Positions 9,201 through 21,100 of a DNA stretch of 33,926 nt are shown piece after piece. Position numbers and translations under genes: made by a program. Source of the DNA: a virus; IMG/VR virus record IMGVR_UViG_3300020281_000077, positions 1-33,926 of that record; one strand, 5' to 3'. Below the pieces are notes generated by a model. It saw only the letters and a program-made list of their open reading frames with translations. It made no database searches and had not been told where the DNA came from. Within the stretch, counting starts at the first letter, position 1. Every line of letters begins with the position of its first letter.

Positions 9201-12200
9201 TAGAAGTATCACCAAATTTGTGATTTGGTTTTTGAATTCTGAAATGTGCAATCTTTTTGCCCTTTTGGAATACATCAACATCTTCATAAGTTCTGAATGT
9301 ACCAGAATCCATTTCAATTTCAACAAGTTTTGGAATAATATCAACTTGCTGACTATCGAGGAAATGATAGTGTTTAGTGAAAGGTCTAAGACCATTAGCA
9401 GCAAAGTATACGTTTCTGGAACGCATAAATGGATCAACAGTACTCTTGATTTTTACGTTTTCAACGTAATCAAATTCTCTCTGCCAAGGTCTTGTAAGTT
9501 TTGGTTTGTATCTAGTTGTAGTAGTTGTAGTTGTCGTAACAAGTTTTCTAGTCTTTCTTTCATTTCTACCACGACCCTTTCTGTAAGTCTCATAAGTAAC
9601 TTTTCTATCAACATCCTTATGAACTGACGCTTCCTGTACCCACTTAGCACCAGAAGATTCAGTTCTTCTGTTATTGATGTAAATTGTTCTTGTCCAATTA
9701 TCTGCCGCTGGATCTAATGTAACACCACCGACATAAACGATGACATTAAATGGATTAACATTTTCAACATTAGTTGCTTGTGGTTGATTAATCCACTGTT
9801 TTTCCTCATATTTCAGAGTCAAAAGATCACCGGTCTTTTGAATATTTGGATCTTGTAATCTTAGATTCTGTGTGAGATCTGCAGTTGTAGGATCAATTGC
9901 AGGATCTAATGCAATTTCTGCATTCATCGACATAAACTCAACAGGAGAAATTCCACACTTCTCTTCTGAGTTAATATCAATTGTAGTGAGTCTTGGTTCA
10001 CCAATAGATTTGTCTGCAAAATCAGTTACAACAAATCCAGACTTGAATCTATTGAGACCATTTGCATCAGTAACTTCCTTAGTTGCAGCATCTAATTCAA
10101 GCAAACTCAAAGATGTCATCTCTTCAAGATTTTCAATCCTAGTCTCCAATGCAGCAATATCACGCATTGTGAATCTTCTATTATCTCTCAGAAGAATTCT
10201 TGAACCTGTGTTAGGATTATAAAGATATGCTTTATGAGCAAGCAACGCAAGTTCCATTGCATCATCAGCAAGAACTGGTGGTTGTGGATCTTCTGCTGGC
10301 TCACCTTGGACGACTTCAACCTCACCCAAACGATTCAGAGTCAACAAATCGACTCTTGGAAGATAGAAACTATAACCAATTCTAGATGTTTCATCTGGTG
10401 AAACTACATATCTGGAATTTGATTCATAACTTCTACTTTGGAAAGCAAAAGGTGATGCTGTTGCAGTAGAAGGATCAAATTCAGTAACTCTTGGTCTAAA
10501 ATCAAGTAAATCAGTTACTCTAACTCCATTAACCAATGTTGGAATATCATTTGTATATCTCTCAGAAGTATAAGAATTGCAAGTAAAGATATCACCAGCA
10601 TTTCCTGCACCAACAACATAATGATCACAAACAACTAACAACTGTTTGGATGGTGGTGCAAATCCATCTCTTCTACGAATTCTAGAATAATCTTGATATT
10701 GTGCTTTATGACCTTTGTCAAGGATATAGTTAGCAGTTCTATCGATGTAACTTCCAGCGGTTGTTCTTTGAACGAGAATATTCAGAGAAGAATCTTTGAA
10801 TACGACCGACTCACCAACCTGGAACTCGTTTTGATTGAGAGGAACGTAACTGACAGTTGTTGCAGTTGTCGAAACAACCTGAGCAACTGCTCTGCTGTCC
10901 TGTCCAACGATTTTTTCACCAACAATTACATTTGTATCTAATGAAAGTCCAGTTGCGAAGGTAAGAGAATCTAGGACTGGTGCAGAAGAGTTTGTTGATT
11001 CATAAACTGCACGAACATTTACAACATCAGGTATATTGAGAGAGATCTCCTCATCTTCAATTCTTAAACCATAAAACTTACTAGTTGTCAGTCCAACTGC
11101 TGTTGAATATCCATTAGTTCTAGTAACTGCTACTTGTCTGCTTCTTGTAAATTCCTTAGTTTTTGCAGTTACTTGCTCTTTTTTGAGAGTTGTAATTACA
11201 GTGACATTACTTTGATTAGTTCTCAATCCAGTGAATGTAATTGAGTTACCATTCTGTCCATAGATAAAGTTTCCTGATTTGAGATCAGCAGTATCTCCAT
11301 CACTATAATGAATTGAATATCTTTCAGCATCGAAAGTTTCAAAGAATACACTAGTAATTCCAGCACTAGTGTCAAGTGCATCTGCGGTAGTAAGAGTCAT
11401 CTCACCACTACCGTTTGTTGCTTCTCCTGTAAGTTGTCTTGTAATTACAAGATCTGAATTTGCAAGATCAACAGATGCAATATCAAGTTCTGGAAGTTCT
11501 GCAAATAATCCAGAAGCTTGGGTATTGTGAATCTTTGGAACCATCAGTGAGAACTGAGAACTTCCATTGGTTACATTATTTCTGTAAATACCAGTTACAG
11601 AAGATGCTGGTGCTGCAAGACCTATCGAAGTTCCATCTGCTGCAATTGAACTAATTCTATTGAAGTTTGCATCTGCATTACCAGTTTGATACTTAATAAC
11701 AGCATCAGTCTTAATACCAGTAATTGCACTAAATGATCTTCCTGCAACCTGACCAGTATTTGCCCCAGTAACAACTAATTTATCGGTAATTGCAAATTTT
11801 GGTGGAGTTCTTTCATAAAGAACACAATCTGCAATAAAGTCTCTTTGAATTGCAGTATTGATTGATGTTGAATCTTGATAAACAGACTTGATATCTTCAA
11901 CTGAGAATGCACGTAAATTCTCAATAGCAACCTTATAGTCCTGATTTTCGTTAATGATAACTTGCTCACCAACGAGGAAGTTACCAGAAGTTTGTGTTAA
12001 TGAGAATCCAGCACCATTTCTCTTGGCAGCAACATATCCAGTTGCATCACTAGAAAGACCTCTTACGTAAGATCCAAGAGGAACTTCTGAAAGTGAATAA
12101 GATTTTGCAAGATAAAGATCTGTATATGTTTGAACATCAAATAGATATAAATCCCATTCTGTTGTATCACCTGTGTATGGTGCGTCAGAAACACCATACC

Positions 12201-13572
12201 AATACAGTCTTGCTTCACCAATTTTTAATCCAGTACCAGCATTAGTAGTACCAGTATTTCTTAGTCTATTGAAAAGTTGGACAACATTTACCTGAGTTGT
12301 CTGGGTTCCACTTACAGCAGCACCAATATTAATGAAAGGAACTCCTGTTACATTATTGACTTTAAGAAGACTTCCCATCGCAAAGGGAACTCTTGCAGAT
12401 TTAACTTCCTTTGTTGTTCTTGGTTTTGGAACATCAATAACAGTTGATCCTACAAGATCAATATCATATCCTTTGACATATGCAGTTCCAGCAGAAACTT
12501 TGATACACATTGTATCATCATTTGGAGTGTTGCCTTGCTCCGTTTTTTGCTGTTCGGTGTAGAGTCCGCCGTTTCCAGTTTCATTATTTAAAGAGTTGGC
12601 AACTTCTACTTTAAATTCATCTACTGCATAGTTTCCAGATTCTTCGAAAGTTCTCTTTGCGAAATAATCCTTGATTAAATTATAGTTTGACTTATTTTGT
12701 AATTTCTTTATCTCACCATTATCAATTTTAACGAGTTCGATGAAATTGGTATCATCAAAATCTAAGAGTGCTTTTTTTGTAAGTTTTACAGAAACTTTTA
12801 ATCTATCTGCACCAGGTGCAGCATAGTTTGTATATCCTTTTGCATTATCATTAAGAGACTCATCTTCATCTGAATTGATGATAGATTCTATAACATCAAA
12901 TCCAACCCTAAAAGAAGGTTCATTTTGATATGGATCAAGAACAATTTGAGATTGAGGGACATCAACAAAATATCCTCTAATAAAATATACACCTGGTGCA
13001 ACACCAACTGCATATCCCATTGCAGAAGCGTCAATAGACACTGCTGTTAAAATAGTATCTCCCGAATTGAGAGTTGTGTTTCCATATGTAACATTCTCAT
13101 CGATGACAAGAACTTCTCCGTCAGCAAACTCTACGGTTGATTCATCGGAGGCACCATCACGGTATTTTACAAAAAGGGTAATATCTTCTACACCTTCTTC
13201 TGGCGGCAAAAGGTATCCTTTGATAACACCAACTACGTCGGTATCTTCACCAACAACTCTGGTACCTTTACCATCATTTGCATTTACAAGAGCATCAAGG
13301 TATACTGTAATGTCAATACCCAAATGTGTTGGGTTTACTTTAACAGTAGTAAACTGGTTATCACAAGTTACCCCGCCAGGGATAACCATTGAACCCTCTT
13401 TGAACATATGAGATCCAAAGGATTCAATCTGACTTTGTAAAATAGATTGAAGACCTGTTAACTCCCTAGCCTGAACTGGATATCCAGGTTTGAAGAGAAC
13501 CTTGTAAAAATTATCATCCTTATCAAAATCGTCGTAATAAGGATTTACGTTTAAATTAGTCTTCTGTGGCAT
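6217..13572 (-). CDS. Giant tail/baseplate structural protein with N-terminal DUF4815-type domain (2,451 aa)
   Basis: The N-terminus (NPYYDDFDKDDNFYKVLFKP, PGYPVQARELTGLQSILQSQ, FKEGSMVIPGG) is the DUF4815 type seen in large structural proteins of marine T4-like phages; it probably covers the first 500 or so residues. Around residue 1350 there is a run of eight Thr after a very basic stretch (KGRGRNERKTRK). Near 1635-1760 is a recurrent tail domain (DPLAQTFTVDGTGAFLTSFD, RFPSPVFLESGQEYAIVI). G-x-G-Y repeats (GEGY, GSGY) lie near 1880-1950, and an ITSRG-type beta module near 2050-2125. The last about 300 residues hold a DGDGYGDETIDP acidic loop and a terminal beta domain. It follows gp8 after 3 bases. 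Likely an outer baseplate or fibre-connector protein; I cannot assign a T4 number (gp9-gp12 are not otherwise seen here). Confidence 0.85.
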   Translation of the reverse strand: MPQKTNLNVNPYYDDFDKDDNFYKVLFKPGYPVQARELTGLQSILQSQIESFGSHMFKEGSMVIPGGVTCDNQFTTVKVNPTHLGIDITVYLDALVNANDGKGTRVVGEDTDVVGVIKGYLLPPEEGVEDITLFVKYRDGASDESTVEFADGEVLVIDENVTYGNTTLNSGDTILTAVSIDASAMGYAVGVAPGVYFIRGYFVDVPQSQIVLDPYQNEPSFRVGFDVIESIINSDEDESLNDNAKGYTNYAAPGADRLKVSVKLTKKALLDFDDTNFIELVKIDNGEIKKLQNKSNYNLIKDYFAKRTFEESGNYAVDEFKVEVANSLNNETGNGGLYTEQQKTEQGNTPNDDTMCIKVSAGTAYVKGYDIDLVGSTVIDVPKPRTTKEVKSARVPFAMGSLLKVNNVTGVPFINIGAAVSGTQTTQVNVVQLFNRLRNTGTTNAGTGLKIGEARLYWYGVSDAPYTGDTTEWDLYLFDVQTYTDLYLAKSYSLSEVPLGSYVRGLSSDATGYVAAKRNGAGFSLTQTSGNFLVGEQVIINENQDYKVAIENLRAFSVEDIKSVYQDSTSINTAIQRDFIADCVLYERTPPKFAITDKLVVTGANTGQVAGRSFSAITGIKTDAVIKYQTGNADANFNRISSIAADGTSIGLAAPASSVTGIYRNNVTNGSSQFSLMVPKIHNTQASGLFAELPELDIASVDLANSDLVITRQLTGEATNGSGEMTLTTADALDTSAGITSVFFETFDAERYSIHYSDGDTADLKSGNFIYGQNGNSITFTGLRTNQSNVTVITTLKKEQVTAKTKEFTRSRQVAVTRTNGYSTAVGLTTSKFYGLRIEDEEISLNIPDVVNVRAVYESTNSSAPVLDSLTFATGLSLDTNVIVGEKIVGQDSRAVAQVVSTTATTVSYVPLNQNEFQVGESVVFKDSSLNILVQRTTAGSYIDRTANYILDKGHKAQYQDYSRIRRRDGFAPPSKQLLVVCDHYVVGAGNAGDIFTCNSYTSERYTNDIPTLVNGVRVTDLLDFRPRVTEFDPSTATASPFAFQSRSYESNSRYVVSPDETSRIGYSFYLPRVDLLTLNRLGEVEVVQGEPAEDPQPPVLADDAMELALLAHKAYLYNPNTGSRILLRDNRRFTMRDIAALETRIENLEEMTSLSLLELDAATKEVTDANGLNRFKSGFVVTDFADKSIGEPRLTTIDINSEEKCGISPVEFMSMNAEIALDPAIDPTTADLTQNLRLQDPNIQKTGDLLTLKYEEKQWINQPQATNVENVNPFNVIVYVGGVTLDPAADNWTRTIYINNRRTESSGAKWVQEASVHKDVDRKVTYETYRKGRGRNERKTRKLVTTTTTTTTRYKPKLTRPWQREFDYVENVKIKSTVDPFMRSRNVYFAANGLRPFTKHYHFLDSQQVDIIPKLVEIEMDSGTFRTYEDVDVFQKGKKIAHFRIQKPNHKFGDTSRPDIAAGLGSPSVLVETYSTDPYDRTRPAPSNAYSATSKLLNIDVRSLSTEQRYYGYITPGAKLVGRTSGAVARIKRSDLISDNWGDIVAAFFFRDPNTNPAPPIKVKSGEKTVKITATPPGTISLPGSTVNASEAIGSYSGSGTIITQETDRVSVRHPPKPRARPTEVNVTVKAPHRDPLAQTFTVDGTGAFLTSFDLYFARVDENAKVFVELRTVDLGTPTNLLVQDFCQVALNPNDIKIGTADNPVPTRVRFPSPVFLESGQEYAIVILSPSSDEYEMWTATMGQKTVKSANLPDVQNVVVSKQYIGGSLFKSQNGTIWTPSQYQDLTFTLYKAEFVRSGTATFYNTPVTTSGDNASLLPPNPIEGLPRKLRVPVSGATAADISNVVPGVKIGEGTSPSITGFVENLGGPISASSIVSAGEGYPNTTTNNVPLFSLTGQGTGAQATVIGNADGEVATVTISNAGSGYVKGEMLGITTSNIGGGSGAVVSVNDHGTFDVMYLTGVQGENFTNAASMVRYLDPNDEATRTSIDSSVNGNSTLVDGRFGGNVLRIKQYNHAHHGGNNIIEIVDVDPDREKVDLNANFGINDSTVSIANTTPFARFEGITTSAGYAKIGDEVVAYSAITNTNGNAGTLSITSRGLNGTTQSSHVVGESIQPYEVNGVSLTRINTTHNIPATYYQDENSNFDNYFLEFDRTGRPSGENMINFESDKALGGSNVGISQNYQFSSIEPLFNTITPGKGTAIKSQIRTISGTSAGGNEISFIDQGFDSIPLNKVLHFRTPRMVASEVNETARLTNLPKNKSLTLRVDFTTEDTNLSPVMDLQNSTFILGRNKVNNPVDDYVKDPRANTVDKDPHSTIFVTQMVSLEQPATSLKVIIAANRQPEADFRVLYRLDRADSEQVDQKFIPFPGFDNTKDTDGDGYGDETIDPQKNSGRADAFVPPNDRTSFSEYQFSVDNLEQFDGFSIKVVTSSTNESTPVKLKDFRCIALA

Positions 13573-13575
13573 TTT

Positions 13576-15135
13576 TTAGAATTCCAGTATAATTTTGATG
13601 TCTTCTTTTTGTCTCAAATTCCTAGAAATACTAGGTCTGTTATCAAGATAAATTAATTGTCCTGACCCTTTATTTATTTCAGGTGCTGCTAACCCAGATG
13701 TAAAGTTTACACCAAGGTTGATTAACTTTTGTCCTGTTGGATTCGTTGTAATTCCAGTAAATCCCTGGAAAATTGACCCCAAGAAACCAGAACTTTGTCC
13801 ACTAATAGGGTTAGATGAAGATTCGAAAGCATATGCTCTACCGTTAGTAGAGATGCCAACATAATCTTTCTGATCAAACGTTGACTGATTATAATATAGT
13901 GATCTATCTTGGAAATACTTCAAGACCATTGTTTCAGTATCATAAGATGCTACATAACCAAATGCTTTACCAGTTCCACCAGCAAGAGTCTGTTCAATTT
14001 TTTCTCCAACAGTTGGAGTTCCTGTTATAGATGAGAATTTAACTGAAAAAAGTCCTGTGAAAGTATTATCAGTGTAAATCGTATCAGTTCCTACTGCAGT
14101 TGGATTCTTTACGATTCCAACCTGAGCAAAACTTGTATCAATTGGAAAATCTTTCGTCGAATCATCAAAACGTGCATAAACTAATACTTTATCTGCACCT
14201 AATTCGGTGTAAATATCATATCCATGACCTTTTGATGGTGGAACAACAGGAATTAATTTTGCACTAGTTCCAGTAGTATTTGAATTTATAGATCCAAGAT
14301 CTACTAGTGCGTAACTATAATTACTTCCACCAGATGTTACGATGGTGTCAGTAATCTTTCCACCAACAACATCGACACGAACTTTTCCACCTGTACCATC
14401 ACCAATAATATCAACCTCTTGTCCTAGTCCACTTGCATAGTTGTTTCCACCATCTTCGATGAAAACTGTTTTAATTTGATTTAAATTGACATCAGAGTTA
14501 CCAGACTCTCTCATTGCTCTGATTTGAGCATCAGTTGATGTTGCCCAAGAGTTTGGTACAGTAATGTATTCTGTCGAGTCAAATTTAATAATATCGCTAG
14601 GAGAAACTGTAAACAGATACTTCCAAATATATCCGTCACCACTAGTTCCTGGTTTAGATGGTTCTAAGTCCGTAAACGTAGGTTCATCCTGAGAAACATT
14701 TCCTTTGGGATTCTTTCCATCAGACCCATTTTCAATACAAATATAAACTCTAAAATCAGAGTTCATTACATAGTAATTTGAATTATATAACGTTGCAGCA
14801 TTTGTCAATGGTGATGGATTTTGGATGGTATAATCATCCCTATACATCTCATATCTCGTTCCTGCAACCCAATCAATCCTTCTTATAATTCTTCTAATAT
14901 TTGCAGAAGTTATCTTCTTTCCATACAAAACAACATCACCTGCGTGACTGTTATAGGCGAAGCTATCCAGGGGTGCAGGAGGTGAAGTATTCCAATCACT
15001 AGTTCTACCAAAACCAACCGCAGTCGGATTTGGTAAACTAACAGTAATGTAGTAAGAGTTGGAAGTTGATTCAACTGATTCTACAAAATTACTGGCATTC
15101 AGAATTCTAAATTGATCAGTAACAATTGCTGACAT
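13576..15135 (-). CDS. 8: Baseplate wedge subunit gp8 with internal repeat insertion
   Basis: A 519-residue protein against 334 in T4. Both ends match T4 gp8 as I recall it: N-terminal IVTDQFRILNASNF and FGRTSDWN...PPAPLDS, the conserved SGDGYIWKYLFTVSPSD followed by TEYITVPNSW (residues 165-197), and the C-terminal GQLIYLDNRPSISR then EDIKIILEF. In T4, gp8 dimers bind the gp7-gp10 wedge. Between these parts is an insertion from about residue 225 that contains GGNNY (229) and GGSNY (269) repeats of the G-x-G-Y family and a long beta segment to about 480. The start lies 17 bases downstream of a TATAAATA late promoter; the next gene follows after 3 bases. Confidence 0.88.
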   Translation of the reverse strand: MSAIVTDQFRILNASNFVESVESTSNSYYITVSLPNPTAVGFGRTSDWNTSPPAPLDSFAYNSHAGDVVLYGKKITSANIRRIIRRIDWVAGTRYEMYRDDYTIQNPSPLTNAATLYNSNYYVMNSDFRVYICIENGSDGKNPKGNVSQDEPTFTDLEPSKPGTSGDGYIWKYLFTVSPSDIIKFDSTEYITVPNSWATSTDAQIRAMRESGNSDVNLNQIKTVFIEDGGNNYASGLGQEVDIIGDGTGGKVRVDVVGGKITDTIVTSGGSNYSYALVDLGSINSNTTGTSAKLIPVVPPSKGHGYDIYTELGADKVLVYARFDDSTKDFPIDTSFAQVGIVKNPTAVGTDTIYTDNTFTGLFSVKFSSITGTPTVGEKIEQTLAGGTGKAFGYVASYDTETMVLKYFQDRSLYYNQSTFDQKDYVGISTNGRAYAFESSSNPISGQSSGFLGSIFQGFTGITTNPTGQKLINLGVNFTSGLAAPEINKGSGQLIYLDNRPSISRNLRQKEDIKIILEF

Positions 15136-15152
15136 CGTTATCTTTTTTTATG

Positions 15153-15160
15153 TATTTATA
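15153..15160 (-). promoter_or_regulatory. T4-type late promoter TATAAATA upstream of gp8
   Basis: Exact TATAAATA on the minus strand in the 31-base gap between the stop of the 4,223-residue gene (15167) and the gp8 ATG (15135). It would give a leader of only about 10 bases. This would let gp8 and the 2,451-residue gene be made independently of the preceding 12.7-kb gene. Confidence 0.68.
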
Positions 15161-15166
15161 GGACCT

Positions 15167-18100
15167 TTATGGAAGTACAGATCTATCTCTTAAAGCACCA
15201 CTATCTCTAAATCCGAAATCTCTTCTTTGAATAGTTGGGAATGTTGATAATCCAGCATCAACGGTGAGACCTGTGACACCGATAGAAATTGGATTTGTGC
15301 GTGCATTATAATCATATATTCTTCCCCAAGAAATATTTCCGAGTGAAAGAATTGGAGCGACCGCAGAACCTGTGGTTGCAATTCCAACTACATTAGTATT
15401 AGAATCAATATTACAAATAATCTGTCCATCAGGTCCGTTATTGGATACTTGATGAACTTTGTAAACATTGTCCAAGAATTGTGTTCCAATTCCAATAACA
15501 GATGCATCTTCACCATCAACTGAGGTTACACCAGTTCCAACAGTGGTGTTGTAAATCATTACGGGATATCCCTGTGACAAATCATTAGCATCACTGACAT
15601 CAAGTGTTCTGAAGTTAATACGAAGTGCTAATGGATGTCCACCAATACCATTTACTGCTGCGATTCCAGTAATAATGCCAGAGAAACCTTGAACATTCTG
15701 AATGTCAACGATACTTTCCTTAGTTACCTCAGGAACTTCGATGATCATATTTGGTGGATTTGTATTTGTATATCCAAAACCTGGGTTTGTGATGTTGACA
15801 GATACAATTGAATGACCATCTGCTGTTGCTTCTGCAATTGCAGTAGTTCCAACACCAACACCAATAGCAACTGGATTTGCAAATTTAATTGGGAAAGTTC
15901 CCGAATATCCAAGACCTGGATTTGTTATGGTTACAGCAGAAATAGTTCCTCCTGCGGAAACAGTAGCAGTAAATGCTGCTGAAACAGGATCATTAGAATC
16001 AACAACTAATGCGTCAACATTAGTAATATTGATTCCATAATTATCTTCTTCATAATTGAAGAATTTCGCATTATCGACAAAGATATTAGTACTTGATGTA
16101 TTCAGATCACCGATAATTCTTGCAGTTGGATAAACTCTTGGTTCAAGAACTGGTCTTGTTTTAGAAACAACATCACCCTTGACAAATTTATCAACTTTCT
16201 GCTTATTCCAATCAAGTGGTCTAAACACAGTATCATTGATACCTGGTCCAACATAGATATCTGTTTCAACAGTATCTGATCCTGTGATATCAACAATAGT
16301 TCTATCACGAGATTGATCTTTTGGAACAGAGAAACCTGGCATCTTCTTGACAAACAGATCATCACCAATCTTGATCGTTTCTGTGATATTGACGATAGTA
16401 ACATCAACACCTTCTTGACCAATATAGAAGAAGATATCGACCTTATCACTTTCGTTTGGTGCCTGTGTGAATGTTACAGATGTACCACCTTCAAATTGAT
16501 ATGCAGTTTCTGGTTGTTGCAATACACCATTAATGAAGATAAGAAGAACAGCATTCAAATCAATCTGACTAGAAAGAGGATGATTTGGATCAATTTCAAA
16601 ACTCAACAATTGTCCATTGTAGAAGAGTGGGAATCTCTTTCTAACACCATTTTGAAGTAGAGCAGTAGTATCAATATAATCCATTTCACCGAATGACCAA
16701 GAAGACATACGATCATTGAATGTTTCAACAACTTCAAGTTCGAAATCAGAAACTGGGGAAGTAAGATGTGCTGCGGTAACAAGACCAACAACTTTCATAA
16801 CGTCACCAACTTTAAAGTTATACCCAGTTCTTGCAACTTCAAAGGATTCTACCTGGAACAAGGTAGATCCAATTCCAACGTTTGTTGAAGCAGCGCCAAC
16901 TTTTAAGTTAAGGAGTAGATTTTCACCAGTCTCTGTGGTTGCACCCTGTCCAAGACGAGAAACGCCAATTACAGACATATTCTCATAAATTGGTTCTTCA
17001 ATCGTAATTCTTGGATTGACATATCCAGAACCTGCATTATCAATATTGAATGCAAGTGTTCCACCAGCACCGACAACAGCACTAACCACAGCACCCGTTC
17101 CAGCACCACCAGCAGGTCCTACATTGACCGTAAAGGTGTTTGTGGTAGTTGTAGTAACTTCGGTCGTAATGCCTGCCACAGGGTCCGTAGACCTAGGATA
17201 AGGTTGCTCTGTGAGGAAGTTATCTTCTGAACAAGACAGAATTAAACCACCAGTATCGAATCCAACTTGGTTTCCTACTTGTAAACCGTGGTTTGCAACA
17301 GTTACAATAAGTTTTCCAGTATGTGATTCAAAGTCAGCGCCAGTAGCGGTGAAAGAAGTGGTTCCAGCAGAACCGACGAAAATAGAACCAACACCTGCTC
17401 TGACAAACTTATGATCAAATGCAATATCAGTAACTCCAATCGCAACAGGATCTCTATATCCAGATCCGTGGTTCAATGAATAATGTTTGAATACTTCACC
17501 AAATCCAACATAATTGTGAGTGATTGTGCTAGTTCCGACCTGAACAGTCAGTTCATTTGCTGAAAGAATATTTACAACATCAAAAGAACGATCATGATCT
17601 GGGAAGATTGTTGTAGTTACACCACTGTATGCAGGTGTGCAAGTAAAGTGGAGACCAACCAATTGAACTCTATCACCACCCTTTAAGTAATGATTTGTAT
17701 GTGTTCTGAGTTCAATAACGCCAGTAGACTTGTTGTATGCTGCTGTTGCAATACCAACAGGATTTCTGTAAGTATTGACTCCGACAACATCAGTAATTGC
17801 ACCATTTGTAAGATCTGCCTTGACTTTTGCACCAACGAGAGGAGCATATCCAAGACCTGGGGTTGATCCCAGAGAAACAATCATTCCTCCTCTTGGAAGT
17901 TGATTCTGATTGATATCAAACTCGGAACGAATGAATGAACCGTCAGTTGATGTAATACCTGTAAATACTACGCTGGAAATTCCTGCTACATTATCATTTT
18001 CAAATTCATAGTTGTTTCCAATATTATTGGTTGTAGTTGGTGTTTGGAAGACACCATTCAAGAACAAGATGCCATTTCCTGCTTCAACACCAGTGGTATT

Positions 18101-21100
18101 ACCACCACCAACAGTCATTGTGTAGGTTTTACCAATTCCAGTGAACTGTTCTGAAATATCATCGAACAGCATATTAGTAGCATAATCCTGTCTCAGGAAT
18201 GTTCTACCAGAGAACTTAGCACTTACGAATGGTAAATTACTTGCATCCCTTCTAGTTCTAGTATTACCCTTTGGAGGATCAGTAAAGTGTACAGTAGAAT
18301 CAACAATGTTGAATGAACCTCTGTATACTCTTACCTCTGCTCCATTTTCGTGAGCAACTGCCGTACTACCAACAGATGCTCTAACAACAGAAACTGATGG
18401 GAAGGTAGAGAATCCAGCAGAGATGACACCATTAATTGGACCTAAAAGTTCTCCACCGACGTTAGTACTAAGACCAACCTCAACAACCTTCATATATTCA
18501 TCATCAATTCTAATAAGATCTCTTGGTTGAATTGAAGAAATACCACTAATATTGAACGTTGAAATGCCAGCAGTAATTCCATTTGCAGCAAAGAAGGAGT
18601 TGTGCTCAAGAGTATGATTAATTGATGTAAATGTAATTGGTTGCTGAACAATACCATCCAGAGCAATAACAGTCTTGGTGAGTTTCTTAGTAAATTCGAA
18701 ACGATGAGCATTACCAACACCCACATCAGTAAATGTTACTGCAATACCAAGTGCCGCAAATTGAGGAGTTGTTGCAAGTTTAAAGTTATTTGGTGAAGAG
18801 ACGATAGGATAAACTTTTTCAGGAAGTCTATCGGTTACAATTCCAAGGTAGTTGGCAGTTTGACCAATACCCATATGACTTCTTCCAACACCAACAAATG
18901 TTGAATCTGGAATATAGTCTAGTTCTTCGCCAGTATTGAAGAAGTGATCATTAATAGTAAATTCGCCAGTTGCAAGATTAACAGTTGTTGTACTTGGGTC
19001 AAATGTCTTAGCATAGATGGGAACACCATCGTGTTTGAGTGGGAAAAATAGTTTGTTTGCTCTTGGACCATTCAATGAATCAAAACCAGAGAGTAAAATG
19101 TTTTGAACATTTGAACCATATTCAAGATCTAATGGTTGAGTATCATAATCACTAGTAGTATAGAATGCTTGGTTATATGCTTGTGCTTCTACACTTCCAC
19201 TATCAGGGAAGAACTTGACTAAGAAGTCGCTTCCAACAATCTGTCCACCAAATGTGCCAAGACCAGTAGTATTTCCAGTAGCAGCAAACATTCCTGGTGT
19301 AACAACTACTTTTAAGGAATCACATACAGCAGATACTTGATGAATCGCAGACTGAGTTCCAGATGATACTCTTACAAGAGATGATACTGAACTAAATCTG
19401 TTGATATCATATGTACCGATTGTTACTGAACCAGAACCAGAATCGACAACAGATTCTAATACAGCACTATTTTCAGATCCAGGTGGTTGAGATGCTTGTA
19501 AGAATCTGTAAATTCCATCACCAGCAGCAGTATCTGCAAATTTAACAAAGTTTGAGCGAACATCATATGTCTGATTAACAGTATTATTGATGACACTTAC
19601 TGAGACAATACCAGCATTTGCATCATATATGGAAGTAACAATTCCTAACTTAGTTGCACTGTAAGATTGATTATTTGTGTCAAAGTAATATTCACTGATG
19701 TTTACATCAGTTCCATCAAAGTCAATAGCAGCTTCAACAAAACTTACATTCGAATTGTTGAATCTATCAGCAATTTCGAAAGAAGCAAATGCGCCATTGA
19801 AGTCGGCATCATTAAATTCGTAGACAACCTTTTCACTAGTTGCAGTACCAACACTAGAAATTCCAAGTGTGTTAGATGCAATCAGATCAATAGATGCAAT
19901 TGCTTGTGATCCAATACCTGCAAATCCATTGGCAAATGTCTTTTTGAGTACCTTAATATCAAGGTCAGTATCAAATGCATCTACTGGGGTAAAGATAAGA
20001 GTTTTTCTACCATCAGTTTCAACATCTGCACTAAAATCACCAAGTTTATTTCTACTGAAAGTAGTATTCTTTTCCAAAAGATATGAATTGAGTGTAGTAG
20101 ACTGTAAGACCAACTCAGTGATTTGTACATCACCGCTATCTGGTGCTACAATCTGAATCACATATCTGACATTGGTATCTACAATATCAATCTCTTCAAT
20201 TTCAATTGAAGATCCTTGGAATCCTTTACTTGAGAATCTATCACTAATGTCATCGTGAATAAGAACTCTATTTGTTCTACATTCAGTATAATCTGTTAGT
20301 TTTCTATTTTTAATTCTCAGGAACTTAGACTGATTACCTCTTACGTCATCATCGACAGTAAAGTCAAAGTTATTGATTGTATCAACTCTTTCCTCATTGA
20401 TAACATCGAGAATGATAATAGCATTAGTTGTTCCACCAATACTAACACCAGTATCAGTTGCTGACGTAATTCCAACATCAGCAAAATTCTTCATACCTGC
20501 TGGGTGAAGAATACTATTCACTGGTCCAGACATTGTGTCCCAAGGAATAGAACTCTTGACAGAGTATGACAAATTCTGATAATAGTCATTATCTGGAGTT
20601 ACCTGGAAGTCTTCACTCAACTTACCAATATCATCTCTCCATCCAAGATTTTGACTAGATGAATAGTCAATAGTAAACTTAGATCTATCTTTACTTACAC
20701 CAGTAATTGTCGCAATAACACCACTAATAACACCCTTGACTTTTTCACCTTTTTGAATGTTATATCTACCAAGAACCTTAATATAATCTTCTCTAACCAT
20801 AGAGATTCTCAAATCAACAGATCTAAATCCTGTTCCACTATCAACAAATAATTTCTCATTATCTGCAAACGTTGCTCTCTTTCTGATTGCACGAATGTCT
20901 GGATAATCTCTCCTATTAACAATAGTCGCATATCCTGACTGGAATGTCTTAGCAATACCTGGATTGGTAGTTAAACCAGCACCAGCATCATCAAGGAGAG
21001 AGAACTGAATTGTTGCTGGATTAGCAAGGAAGTTTGCAGTATCAATCTTAAAGAATCTATATCCATAATCCTCAGAATTATATCCTGTTCCAGTTGGAGA

